Source: RYN-230 sp963770535
Lineage (GTDB): Bacteria; Actinomycetota; Actinomycetes; Streptosporangiales; Streptosporangiaceae
Direction: 5' to 3'
Length of the DNA stretch: 64,000 nucleotides
NCBI GenBank assembly: GCA_963770535.1
Contig: CAVYPZ010000003.1
Location: forward strand, 1,984,001 to 2,048,000
The position numbers were made by a program, and so were the translations under genes. The notes beneath the pieces were generated by a model. The model did not search any database. It was not told the DNA's origin and worked only from the letters and a program-made list of their open reading frames with translations. This document shows, piece after piece, positions 8,150 to 15,967 of the stretch. The number at the start of each line of letters is the position of its first letter. The first letter of the stretch is position 1.

Positions 8150-8247
8150 GATTTGAGAACCCGGCGGTCATCTGACCCGCAGGCCAGTGGGGTGTCCGGG
8201 CAGCTCGCCGGAATCCGTATCTGCAGGTCAGGGCCTGTTTGGTGTCC
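8150..8247. repeat. Diverged direct copy of scar B
   Basis: It aligns to 7762-7857 over about 96 bases. The best part is the last 35 bases, where ATCCG-T--C-GCAGGTCAGGG and GGTGTCC match. The tRNA-like part is strongly decayed (extra bases in the T loop), so this is older than scar B or under no constraint. Confidence 0.55.
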
Positions 8248-8295
8248 AGCGAAGACCCCTGAGCCCGCGGCCGTTCGTGAGAGACGAATGCTACA

Positions 8296-8329
8296 CTTAG
8301 TAATATTTAGATTACTATAAGTGATTACT
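8296..8329. promoter_or_regulatory. AT-rich palindrome and direct repeat upstream of the histidine kinase
   Basis: AGTAAT (8299-8304) and ATTACT (8311-8316) form an inverted repeat. A second ATTACT follows at 8324-8329, and a TATAAG overlaps the region. This is one of the most AT-rich patches in the window and lies about 130 bases before the kinase start. A promoter with a regulator site is a reasonable guess. Confidence 0.4.
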
Positions 8330-8455
8330 GAGCGATGGCGGACCGACTGATCTGCTCAGGGCAACGGCAGATGCCTGATCAGGCCGTCCGCGCCTGGCTG
8401 GGCCGGGGGGTGGCCGGCTTCCGGCCGGGACGCATGACCGGGAGGACTGAGGCGA

Positions 8456-10498
8456 TTGCCAGGAGGGATGACCGGCCCGCAGGCTCACACTGACGGCAGG
8501 CACAGCGGCCCGCCCGAGTCACGGGCGGCGGGTGATGCGATTGCGGGCGACCCACAGTTCCGCGCTGCGCTGGAGACGATGCTCGACAGCGTCGTGATGA
8601 CCACTGCTGTCCGCGACGACGACGGCCAGGTCGTGGACTTCGTCATCGACTACATCAACCCGGTGGCGGAGATCGGCCAGCGCCCCGCCGAAGAGATCGT
8701 GGGCCGGCGGTTCCTGGACGTCTGGCCGTCCAGCACCGACAGCCTGATCTGGGGAATGTACCTGCACCTGATGGAGACCGGCGAGCCGATCATCCTCGAC
8801 AACTTTACCTACAGCGAGGTGATCGGCGGGCAGGCGGTGACCGGCGCCTTCGACATCCGGGCGACTAGGCTGGGTGACGGGTTCCTGCAGAACTTCCGGG
8901 ACGTGACCGAGCGGTACCGGATGCAGGAAGACCTGGCGGCGTCAGAGAAGCGGTTCCGGACGGCGGTCAACGCGCTGATGGACCCATTTATGATCCTCGG
9001 GCCAGTCCGCGACGACCAGGGGAAGATCGTCGAACTGGAGTACCGGTACGTCAACCAGGCCGCCGAACGGCTCTACCAGATGCCATCGCAGGACATCATC
9101 GGGCGCAGCCAGGTGGAGCTGTTTTCCTCCGTCCCCGACCTCGGGATCTCCGACGCTTGCGTTGAGGCGCTCGAGACCGGGACCCCGTCCAGGGTGGACC
9201 TTCCGTACTTCGACGATCACGGCGTGCAGAGCCAGTTCGAGGTGTCGCTGACGCCTGGCGGCGAGGGTCTTATCGTCGCCGCCCGCGACGTGACCGAGGC
9301 CAGGCAGGCTCATGACGCGCTGCAGGCCAGCGAAGAACGGTTCCGGACCTCGGTAGAGGCCCTGCAGGACGGGTTCGCTGTCCTGTCGACGGTGCGCGAC
9401 AGCACCGGGGCCATCGCAGACTTCCACTACGAGTACGCCAACGAGGCCCTATGCCGGATGAACCAGCGGTCCCGGGAAGAGACAGTGGGCCACACCCTCG
9501 CGGAGCTGTTCCCCGCGTTGGCGACCTCGGGACTGCTGGCCGCGTATGCCCGGGTGGTGGAGACCGGGGAGCCGCTCGCCCGGGACGATGTCGAATACGA
9601 GGAAACCCACGGAGGGCAGGTGGCCCAGGCTTTCGACGTCCGGGTCGTGAAGCTCGGCGACCGGATCGTGATGTCCAGGCGGGATGTCGCCGAGCGCAAG
9701 CGGGCCGAGGAGACGATGGCCAGCCAGGCCGCACAGCTGAGGCGCGACGCGGCAGAACTGGAGGACCGGGTCCAGCAGCGCACCGCCGATCTCCTGCGCT
9801 CTAACCAGGAACTGGAGAGCTTCAGCTACTCGGTGGCGCATGACCTGCGGACACCGCTGCGCGGAATCGACGGCTACTGCCAGATCCTGCTCAATGAGCA
9901 CGCCGCGCAGCTCGACCCGGATGGCCAGGAACTGCTGGGCAACGTCGGCCGTTCCGCCGTGCGGATGAGCCACCTGATCGACGGCATGCTGGCGCTGGCC
10001 CGCGTCGGCCGCCAGGACGACCTCGGGCACGTGCGCATCGACATGACCGCGCTGGCTGAATCGGTGGTAACTGACCTGCAGCGCGGCCATGCGGGCACCT
10101 GGCCCGCGACCGCGGTGGGCCGGCTCGCCGATGCGAGCGGCAATCCTGAGCTGATCCGCCAGGTCTGGGAGAACCTGATCGGCAACGCCGTGAAGTTCAG
10201 CGCGGGCCGGGCGGACGCCTGGGTGCGGGTGGAGTCCCAGACCACCGGCGGGGAAGTCACCTACCACGTGCGGGACAGCGGCGTCGGCTTCGACATGGCC
10301 TACGCCGGGAAGTTGTTCGGGACCTTCCAGCGGCTACGCCCCGCCGAGTTCCCCGGCACCGGCATCGGCCTGGCCATCGTCGCCCGCATCGTGGAACGCC
10401 ACGGCGGCCGGGTCTGGGCCGACAGCCGCCCGGGCGACGGCGCATGCTTCTCCTTCTCCCTCCCAGCCCCCCCGGCGGAAGAAAGCGGGACACCGTGA
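8456..10498 (+). CDS. PAS-PAS-PAS sensor histidine kinase
   Basis: About 680 residues with no membrane segment, so a cytoplasmic sensor. Three similar PAS domains lie at roughly 35-155, 165-285 and 293-415. A coiled-coil linker (MASQAAQLRRDAAELEDRV) leads to a HisKA domain with SVAHDLRTPLRG (phospho-His near 462). The HATPase has NLIGNAVKFS (N box), VRDSGVGFD (G1) and GTGIGLAI (G2). This phytochrome-like HisKA type often pairs with Rcp1-like receivers, as here. The start may be the TTG at 8456 (GGAGG 10 bases upstream) or the ATG at 8468, where GGAGG is too close. The ligand of the PAS domains is unknown. Confidence 0.93.
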   Translation: MPGGMTGPQAHTDGRHSGPPESRAAGDAIAGDPQFRAALETMLDSVVMTTAVRDDDGQVVDFVIDYINPVAEIGQRPAEEIVGRRFLDVWPSSTDSLIWGMYLHLMETGEPIILDNFTYSEVIGGQAVTGAFDIRATRLGDGFLQNFRDVTERYRMQEDLAASEKRFRTAVNALMDPFMILGPVRDDQGKIVELEYRYVNQAAERLYQMPSQDIIGRSQVELFSSVPDLGISDACVEALETGTPSRVDLPYFDDHGVQSQFEVSLTPGGEGLIVAARDVTEARQAHDALQASEERFRTSVEALQDGFAVLSTVRDSTGAIADFHYEYANEALCRMNQRSREETVGHTLAELFPALATSGLLAAYARVVETGEPLARDDVEYEETHGGQVAQAFDVRVVKLGDRIVMSRRDVAERKRAEETMASQAAQLRRDAAELEDRVQQRTADLLRSNQELESFSYSVAHDLRTPLRGIDGYCQILLNEHAAQLDPDGQELLGNVGRSAVRMSHLIDGMLALARVGRQDDLGHVRIDMTALAESVVTDLQRGHAGTWPATAVGRLADASGNPELIRQVWENLIGNAVKFSAGRADAWVRVESQTTGGEVTYHVRDSGVGFDMAYAGKLFGTFQRLRPAEFPGTGIGLAIVARIVERHGGRVWADSRPGDGACFSFSLPAPPAEESGTP

Positions 10499-11001
10499 CC
10501 GACAACAGCGGCATCGCCCCGGCGGAACCGGTCGAGATCCTGCTCGCCGAGGACGAGCCATCCGACGCCGACCTGTGCATGCGGGCGCTGCGGCGCAAGA
10601 ACGTCGCCAGCCACATCGTGTGGGTCAAGGACGGTGCCGAGGCGCTTGACTTCCTGTTCGCCCGCGGCCCCTACGTCAGCCGCGCCGGTACCGACCGGCC
10701 CCGGCTGCTGCTGCTCGACATCAAGATGCCCCTCGTAGACGGCTTCGAAGTGCTCCGGCAGGTACGGGCCGACGAGCGGCTCGCGACAATGCCCGTGGTC
10801 ATCATGACCTCCTCCAACGAGGAACGCGACATCGCCGAGGGCTACCACCTGGGGGTAAACAGCTACGTCACCAAACCGGTCGACTTCGCGAGCTTCCAGC
10901 AGGCCGTCGAAGACGTCGGCATGTACTGGCTGGCCCTCAATAAGGCCCCCGGACCAGCCAGCCCAGCTAGCCGGACGCAGGCAGACGCCAGCCACCCATA
11001 G
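10495..11001 (+). CDS. Response regulator, receiver domain only (Rcp1-like)
   Basis: A 168-residue single-receiver protein without an output domain. It shows the acidic pocket (ILLAEDEPSDADL), phospho-acceptor Asp75 in LLLLDIKMPLVDG, the switch residues IMTSSNEERD, and Lys in YVTKPVDF. The receiver ends with the longer C-terminal helix typical of Rcp1-type partners of phytochrome-like kinases. The GTG start overlaps the kinase stop by four bases, so the two are coupled and form one phosphorelay. Because no output domain is present, the signal must pass to another protein by contact or phosphotransfer. Confidence 0.93.
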   Translation: MTDNSGIAPAEPVEILLAEDEPSDADLCMRALRRKNVASHIVWVKDGAEALDFLFARGPYVSRAGTDRPRLLLLDIKMPLVDGFEVLRQVRADERLATMPVVIMTSSNEERDIAEGYHLGVNSYVTKPVDFASFQQAVEDVGMYWLALNKAPGPASPASRTQADASHP

Positions 11002-11408
11002 CCCGGCCCGTTGCGCCGGGTCGGCCCGGCAGGGCCGCAGCCCGGCGCAGGCGGAACCAGGCGCGACGTCGCTGTGCGGCGCCGCCTTGACGCTGCGCTG
11101 GTGAAGGCGCTCACTGCGCTCCGCAAGCGGATGGCGGAAGAGAGCCAGGCCGCCGGAACCGCCTACAAGGCCGGCCTGGCCGATCCGGACTGGTACAGGC
11201 CCGGCGACAAGTACGTGATCGCAGAGGAGCTGGGCGTCCCGGGTGCGCCCGGCGCAAAGTCGGCGTTACGGACGCGAAGCTTACGGCTGCGACCTGGTCA
11301 ATGTTCACCCCGCGTAACACTCCAGGCCAGGCGCCAGTTGTCCCTGGGCAGACCGTGACAGACGCGATGCCGTCGCCGGGCAGAACATTTCGGCGCGGCT
11401 GGGAACTG
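11002..11408. other. About 400 bp without a supported gene
   Basis: A plus-strand frame (about 11095-11280) gives a protein-like stretch (MAEESQAAGTAYKAGLADPD), but I recognise no family, and its beginning and end have unnatural composition. It may be the remnant of an unknown gene. Otherwise I see nothing before the IS630 fragment. Confidence 0.4.
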
Positions 11409-11500
11409 GTGTCCTGAATCGTTGATTCGTCGGCAGTAGGCGGCGAGGGTGTCCAGGATTTCGTCAGCCGTTTTGGTCCATAGGAACGGCTTCGGGTCCT
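11409..11500 (-). pseudogene. IS630-family transposase C-terminal fragment
   Basis: Read on the minus strand this gives KPFLWTKTADEILDTL and AAYCRRINDSGH, the conserved C-terminus of IS630-family DDE transposases in actinobacteria. Only about 30 residues remain. It abuts the 3' end of the sigma-factor gene, which suggests an insertion-excision scar. Confidence 0.7.
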
Positions 11501-12491
11501 AGGTGGGTGTCCATGGTCCGGTCATACCCGGCTCGGGAGGAAATCCGAACACCGCGAGCAGGCTTGGATTTCCGAACGAGGTAACCTGGCTGATCCCGCG
11601 GTCGATCACGGTCAGCACGCAGACGCCGTAGGGCTGCAGCTGCCCGTCGGCGTCCCGCGCGTACACCGCCGCGGCGGGCTGGCCGTTGGCGCCGGTGGCC
11701 AGCATCCGCCAGTCGCCGGCGGCGCCGAGGACGCGGTCGCGCAGGAACGGGATGCAGGCGCGGCGGCCCGAGAACCAGGACCGCAGCGGCGTCGCCTCCA
11801 GGATGACGTCCTCGACCAGCAGCCGCTCAAGGGCAGCGGCGTCGGCGTTCTCGAACGCGACGATGTACTCATCCAGCAGCGCCCGCGCCTGCGGTATGTC
11901 CGGCTCGGTGATCTGATCAGCTGCGGGGGCTACTTCCTCCAGCCGGGCCCGGGCCCGCTGCAGCGCGCTCTTCACTGACGCCGTCGTCGTGTCGAGCATG
12001 ACCGCGACCTGCGCGGCGGGAAACTCGAGCACGTCGCGCAGGACGAGCACGGCGCGCTGCCGGGGCGGCAGATACTGCAGGCTCGCGATGAGTGCCAGCC
12101 GCAGGCTCTCGCGGGCGGTGACGATGACCGCCGGGTCGGCCGCCTCCGGGATCGCCAGCGTGTCCGGTACCGGGTCGAGCCACGCGACGTCCGGTCCGGC
12201 GTCCTCGGGCCATACCGCCGGATCCGGCTCCGCGTCGTATAGTCCCGACGGCAGCACCCGGCGATCGCGACGGGACAGCGCCGTGAGGCACGCATTGGTA
12301 GCGATCTGGTACAGCCACGTGCGCACCGAGGATCGGCCCTCGAAGCTGTCGTACGAGCGCCAGGCGCGCAGGTAGGTCTCCTGGACCAGGTCCTCGGCGT
12401 CCGTGACCGAGCCGAGCATCCGATAGCAGTGCGCGAACAGCTCGCGCCGGAACGGCTCCGTGTCCCGGCCGAACGCCGCGCTATCCGGCAT
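11499..12491 (-). CDS. ECF RNA polymerase sigma factor with SnoaL-like C-terminal domain (SigG/TIGR02960-like)
   Basis: A 330-residue extracytoplasmic-function sigma factor. The N-terminal sigma-2 region has HCYRMLGSVTDAEDLVQETY and SSVRTWLYQIATNACL. The sigma-4 region has LPPRQRAVLVLRDVLEF and TTASVKSALQRARARL. The C-terminal 120 residues form a SnoaL-like (NTF2) domain, which in this family replaces a membrane anti-sigma factor as a regulatory or ligand-binding part. It is co-transcribed after a TIGR03086 protein, with only three bases between them. Such pairs are common in actinomycetes. The signal is unknown. Confidence 0.93.
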   Translation of the reverse strand: MPDSAAFGRDTEPFRRELFAHCYRMLGSVTDAEDLVQETYLRAWRSYDSFEGRSSVRTWLYQIATNACLTALSRRDRRVLPSGLYDAEPDPAVWPEDAGPDVAWLDPVPDTLAIPEAADPAVIVTARESLRLALIASLQYLPPRQRAVLVLRDVLEFPAAQVAVMLDTTTASVKSALQRARARLEEVAPAADQITEPDIPQARALLDEYIVAFENADAAALERLLVEDVILEATPLRSWFSGRRACIPFLRDRVLGAAGDWRMLATGANGQPAAAVYARDADGQLQPYGVCVLTVIDRGISQVTSFGNPSLLAVFGFPPEPGMTGPWTPT

Positions 12492-12494
12492 CAG

Positions 12495-13046
12495 TCACAC
12501 CGGCCGGCCGAGGTAGGCGGCGAGCTGGTCCGCGGGCCCGGCCCCGGCCGGCGCGGGCGCGACGGGCCCGAACGGGGCCTGCCCGTCCGGCCCGCGGAAA
12601 CCGTCGGTGATCGCCAGCCGTGCCGAGGCGAGCAGCTCGGTCGCCAGCTCGGGGTCCAGGTCGCCCGGGTAGCCGATAGCGCGGGCCAGGTCCCAACCGT
12701 GAGCGAACTGATCGAGAGCCGCCATGCTCCGAACGGCAGCGCCCGGGAACTCGCCGAACGGCAGCCGGATCATCCGGCCGAGCGCGCCATCGGCCTCGAA
12801 CGCCGCCACCGCCATCCGGGCGCTCTCCTCGTAGGCGGCGACGAAATCACCGGCCGTGTAGTCCACGTCGGTGGGCTCGCTAGTGCCGCTGACGACACCG
12901 GCCCACCAGCGGGCCGTGTCGGTGAAGTGGTTGATCAGCGCGCGAACGTCCCAGGATGCGCACGGCGTGGGTGCATCAAGGTCGCCGGGCTGCACTTTCT
13001 GAAGGACTGCCAGGGTGCTGCTCAGGGCTCTATCCAGTTCGGTCAC
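12495..13046 (-). CDS. TIGR03086 family metal-binding protein (DinB/mycothiol-isomerase-like)
   Basis: A 183-residue four-helix DinB-like protein. It has the family motif DLDAPTPCASWDVRALINHF with the first metal His, and LDQFAHGWDLARAIG with the third His. These proteins resemble the N-terminal domain of mycothiol-dependent maleylpyruvate isomerase and probably use mycothiol with a divalent metal. The GTG at 13046 was chosen over an upstream TTG because AGGAG lies 6 bases before it. It is the first gene of a two-gene unit with the ECF sigma factor. Confidence 0.9.
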   Translation of the reverse strand: MTELDRALSSTLAVLQKVQPGDLDAPTPCASWDVRALINHFTDTARWWAGVVSGTSEPTDVDYTAGDFVAAYEESARMAVAAFEADGALGRMIRLPFGEFPGAAVRSMAALDQFAHGWDLARAIGYPGDLDPELATELLASARLAITDGFRGPDGQAPFGPVAPAPAGAGPADQLAAYLGRPV

Positions 13047-13431
13047 GTGCTCGCTCCTGATTCTCTCGCCTGCAAAGGCCGTCAATCAGGTAGACCTGGC
13101 CGCCCGGCGAAAGGAATCGGTACCGTTCGATCAGGTCTCGGTGATGATCTTGACGGGCTGGCCCGTGACGGGGACCACGCAGCAGCTTCCCGCCATCGGC
13201 AAGACGACTCTCGGTAGTACTAACGTCACACGACAGGAGTCATCTGGCAATAAGCAATTGAGTCATACAGGTTGGCCAGCCAGGAACCCCCAAGTGACCT
13301 CGCATAGCCCAGGGAGATGGTGCCGGTGCGAGCCAAGCTTTCTGTCTGCCGGCCGGGCATCATACCCTGGGCCGCTGCATCCGGCTCGGAGTGCGGGACC
13401 CAAGGTCCAACCGGCTGGCTGATCCTCGTGA
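13047..13431. other. 385-bp intergenic stretch
   Basis: It lies between the TIGR03086 gene and the 3' end of the nucleotidyltransferase gene. GC is somewhat lower around 13200-13290. I see no gene, clear promoter or repeat. Confidence 0.5.
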
Positions 13432-13958
13432 TCAGCCGAAAAGTTCCCGGAGGACCGCAGCCGACCTCGCCGATATCGGCTCGTCTGGATGGAAATCAGC
13501 GCGTATTTGAAGTGCATCATCGGCCGATTCGATTCCGGTGATGTCCGCGAGCAGCCGAAGATCGTCAACGTCGCGCGTCCGAGCTGCCAGCGCCTTCATG
13601 GCGAAGATGTGATGTGGCGAGGCTGCCATCACGCGCAGCCCCGGATGGTCGAAAACGCGCGGTTTCCCGGCATCATCTTTGCCAGAGATATAGACGCTCG
13701 CTTGCTCGTTCAACCACCACCGTGGCAGCCCGAGTTCCTCGGCGACCTGCATAGCCTCTTCGTGCACGATCCCATGCGGCATGAACCGTGCATCGACGTC
13801 GCGGGTCACTCGGTTGGCGTCGTAAGCCAGGGCCATCGCTGCACCACCGACTACAAATACGTCGGCGACAATACCCCGCCGGGCAAGACGCTCCCCAGGG
13901 CGGTGAAGGCGCGCTCAGGTTCCGCCCGGCCAAAAAGGACATCGCCCGCATCGCTCAC
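13432..13958 (-). pseudogene. DUF6036-like nucleotidyltransferase, one frameshift near the N-terminus
   Basis: The readable part has a MNT-type nucleotidyltransferase core: VFVVGGAAMALAYDANRVT, then RDVDARFMPHG with the metal Asp pair, and later LRVMAASPHHIFAMKALAAR and TRDVDDLRLL. The N-terminus (from the GTG at 13958: SDAGDVLFGRAEPERAFTAL) is in another frame, and one G is missing in the run at 13893-13896. The GTG overlaps the stop of the upstream partner by four bases. Such two-gene units resemble toxin-antitoxin or abortive-infection nucleotidyltransferase pairs, but activity is unproven. The break could be an assembly error. Confidence 0.68.
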
Positions 13959-14337
13959 GCAGCCTCCAGATCGCGTGCGGAGAGATACACCCCATGCTTG
14001 CGGAATGCAGCTGGCGCCCAGACCAGGGCATCGGCCCGCTGAATCTCCAATTCCGCGGGGAACCATGGCCGCCGCAGCACGCGAGCCTCCGCCCACTCTG
14101 GCGGGGCAAGACCATGCCCTGCGGCGAGATGCTCAGCAAGCGCCGCCAACGGCGCGTCCCATCTAGCATCGCCGACTGGGACCGGCTCGTCGCTTAGCAG
14201 CGACGGTTGAACGTCGTCTGGTTCCCACCTGTACTCTTCCAGGAACTCCCACACGAGCTTCCATCGCACTTTGGCGCCGGCGTCCGCGCCAGGTGGCCAG
14301 CGAGATCAGCCAGAGTCATGGGACGGTAGCCGGTCAC
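13955..14337 (-). pseudogene. Uncharacterised partner of the DUF6036-like gene, one frameshift near the N-terminus
   Basis: The protein reads WKLVWEFLEEYRWEP, then RWDAPLAALAEHLAAGHGL, then ALVWAPAAFRKHGVYLSARD. It recurs directly before DUF6036 genes in actinobacteria; I know no function for it. A GTG at 14337 with GGAGGA 5 bases upstream gives MTGYRPMTLADLAGHLA. This joins the main frame only if one C is restored near 14285, so a deletion is implied. Translation is coupled to the nucleotidyltransferase (GTGA overlap). It may be an antitoxin-like or targeting subunit; this is inference. Confidence 0.62.
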
Positions 14338-14522
14338 AAGAGTCCTCCACCGCGGTGATCACTTGGATCGAGCATACGAGGCCGGGTCATCCGGTCACCG
14401 GATCCGGCCCATCCGGCCCGGGCGGGGAGATCAGGGCTGCGGCGAGCGGCCCGGTCAAACAGCGCCGAAGAGGTCGCGACGTGGGAGGCGGCTGGTGTGC
14501 GTGACGTGGGGTCAAGTGACCG

Positions 14523-14657
14523 GCTGGCTCCCGAAGATCGGGAGGGGTCCCGGACCAAGATCCGAAACCCCTTCTGACCTGCCAAGCATTGGTTGGTCGG
14601 GACGGCCGGATTTGAACCGGCGACCCCTTGACCCCCAGGCACGAATCGGGTGTCTGG
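14523..14657. repeat. Attachment scar C: integrase 3' flank plus tRNA-Pro 3' half
   Basis: GGCTCCCGAAGATCG is followed by the hairpin block (AGGGGT ... AACCCCTTCTGACCTG). The undamaged 3' half of the tRNA-Pro (14594-14638) comes next, then GCACGAATCGGGTGTCTGG. Scar A shares all blocks. With the complete tRNA at 19109-19185 this would bound a 4.5-kb element carrying relaxase, excisionase and integrase genes. Confidence 0.75.
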
Positions 14658-14740
14658 CCCGGTCTGAGGGAGTCGGGCGGAGAGCCGCCCCCTGCAGATT
14701 CGCCCCGCGGGGTCGCGGCGAGTCCGGGGGAGCCTGAGGG

Positions 14741-14861
14741 CAGTGGCTCCCGTAATTGGCTCCCCGGATTCCTTGACGGTCCGTCACAGACGCCGGTTTC
14801 GCCGGGTTTCCGGCTTGCTGGTGGCTCCCCGCATAGCTCCCCAGCGGCTCCCCGGGGCGGG
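14741..14861. repeat. GGCTCCC direct repeats beside scar C
   Basis: At least five copies of GGCTCCC or close variants occur in 120 bases, several spaced by 8-14 bases, ending in GGCTCCCCGGGGCGGGAGAGG. Similar clusters lie at 2056-2095 and 19027-19050, always near a tRNA-derived core. They could be integrase arm-binding sites. Confidence 0.5.
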
Positions 14862-14872
14862 AGAGGTTCCTC

Positions 14873-15094
14873 ATGCCGATCAGGATCGGCGAAGGCTTCA
14901 TGCGCCTGGAGATCGACGGCAGGGTCGTCGCGACCGCCACCGAACGGATCGGCGGCTGGTGAGAAGTCACCTACTGGCCGCGGTTCTTCGACCGCAACCA
15001 GGCCATCGCTGCGCTGACGGTCACCGAGCTGCTGGAGACCGGACGCGACAGCGATCACCCGCTGGTGACAGCCCGCCGTGAGGGGCTGCTGTAA
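14873..15094 (+). pseudogene. Small hypothetical protein interrupted by an in-frame TGA
   Basis: The frame reads IRIGEGFMRLEIDGRVVATA then, across a TGA at codon 30 (14960-14962), EVTYWPRFFDRNQAIAALTV to a TAA at 15092. Sequence quality is good on both sides of the stop, and the whole looks like one 73-residue protein with GAGAGG 7 bases before its ATG. I do not recognise the family. The TGA directly follows a Trp codon (TGG TGA), so a single base change is enough to explain it. Confidence 0.5.
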
Positions 15095-15169
15095 CCGCCG
15101 GTTGATCAGGTCCGACACCGTCCTCATCGCGACGGGATATTGGTACTCCTGAATGAGTACTGTCGAGTC

Positions 15170-15376
15170 ATGAGCTTCAGCCAGATTACGACTGACCCAG
15201 CTGTGATGGACGGCCAGGCGTCCATCCGCGGCATGCGGATGCCGGTTGCGACGGTCGTGGCCATGGTGGCCGACGGGATGACAGTCGGCGAGATTATCGC
15301 CGAGCATCCCGGCCTGACTCCTGTGGACGTGCGCGACGCTCTTCGCTACGCCACGGGGGCTAGCAGCGCTGGGTGA
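15170..15376 (+). CDS. DUF433 domain-containing protein (antitoxin-like)
   Basis: A 68-residue DUF433 protein. It shows the typical opening ITTDPAVMDGQASIRGMRMP and the helix-turn-helix-like segment VADGMTVGEIIAEHPGLTP, then DVRDALRYA. DUF433 proteins are usually antitoxins of PIN (DUF5615) toxins, binding DNA and the toxin. No DUF5615 gene follows; a broken HigA-like gene does, overlapping by four bases (GTGA). The C-terminus (TGASSAG) looks shortened against relatives, which fits a recombination join. The ATG at 15170 starts the fold directly. Confidence 0.82.
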   Translation: MSFSQITTDPAVMDGQASIRGMRMPVATVVAMVADGMTVGEIIAEHPGLTPVDVRDALRYATGASSAG

Positions 15377-15550
15377 GTGACATGATCAAGTCGCTGGCGC
15401 ACCCGGGTGAGATCCTGCTGGCTGAGTTCCTGCAGTCGCTGGAGGTTAGCCAGTGCCAGTTCGCCGCGGCGGTGAACGTGCCAGCCGGCGGATTAGCGAG
15501 ATCGTCCGCGGGCAGCGCCGCACCAAGATGGCTCGCGCTCCAGCTCGTGA
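15373..15550 (+). pseudogene. HigA-family antitoxin fragment, frameshifted and truncated
   Basis: The GTG start gives MSDMIKSLAHPGEILLAEFL and QSLEVSQCQFAAAVNVP, the opening of HigA-type XRE antitoxins. After VNVP one base is missing near 15483; in the next frame RRISEIVRGQRRTKM continues the recognition helix. Then the homology ends and the expected LRLARYFG part is lost. So it is both frameshifted and cut. No higB toxin is present. Confidence 0.7.
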
Positions 15551-15559
15551 TTGGGGCGT

Positions 15560-15967
15560 CTATGGCAGGAGGCTCAGTGCGGTGGTGTGTTTGGGGCGGA
15601 CGACGGTGAAGTGCCGCCGGTCCAAGGTGGCAACGTCACTCAGCTTGAGCCGCTCGGCCACTGCAATAACCGATGCGTCAACGGCGCCTAGTGGCAGATC
15701 GGCATAGGTGCGCACAAGCTCGGCCATGCGTGCAATATCGCCAGCGGTGATGGTGACGTGCTCGAACTCATCTGCGGCAACTGCGTCCAGAAACGCCGAC
15801 TCGACCTCCGGCCGCTCTTCCAGCAGCCAGCAAACCTCGACGATGACTGTCGTTGGGACCAGCAGCGGCCCCTTGGCTGACTCCAGTAAGGCAGCGCAGC
15901 GGGCATGATGCTTGTCGGAACGGTCGATGGCCGCGACAAGCGGCCCGGTATCGAGCAGCAGGCTCAT
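15560..15967 (-). CDS. vapC: PIN domain toxin, VapC type
   Basis: A 135-residue PIN-domain ribonuclease. Acidic residues are in place: Asp6 in LLLDTGPLVAAID, Glu in VIVEVCWLLEE, Asp in PLGAVDASVIAVAERL and Asp in VATLDRRHF. Such toxins cut RNA, often initiator tRNA or rRNA, until held by their antitoxin. The ATG overlaps the antitoxin stop (ATGA), so they form a classic antitoxin-toxin operon on the minus strand. It faces the broken HigA remnant. Confidence 0.9.
   Translation of the reverse strand: MSLLLDTGPLVAAIDRSDKHHARCAALLESAKGPLLVPTTVIVEVCWLLEERPEVESAFLDAVAADEFEHVTITAGDIARMAELVRTYADLPLGAVDASVIAVAERLKLSDVATLDRRHFTVVRPKHTTALSLLP

Larger units (their letters stand above)
7539..8455. other. 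917-bp non-coding stretch with tRNA-derived scars
   Basis: No convincing gene is seen on either strand. It holds two diverged copies of the tRNA-Pro 3' half with about 60 bases of shared flank (7762-7857 and 8150-8247), and an AT-rich palindromic patch upstream of the histidine kinase (8296-8329). The rest looks like decayed DNA. Confidence 0.55.

Noticed and set aside
11011..11358. A plus-strand frame of about 115 residues after the response regulator
   Set aside because: The middle part looks somewhat protein-like, but I recognise no family, there is no ribosome site, and the ends have shadow-frame composition. Kept only as a note for the gap.
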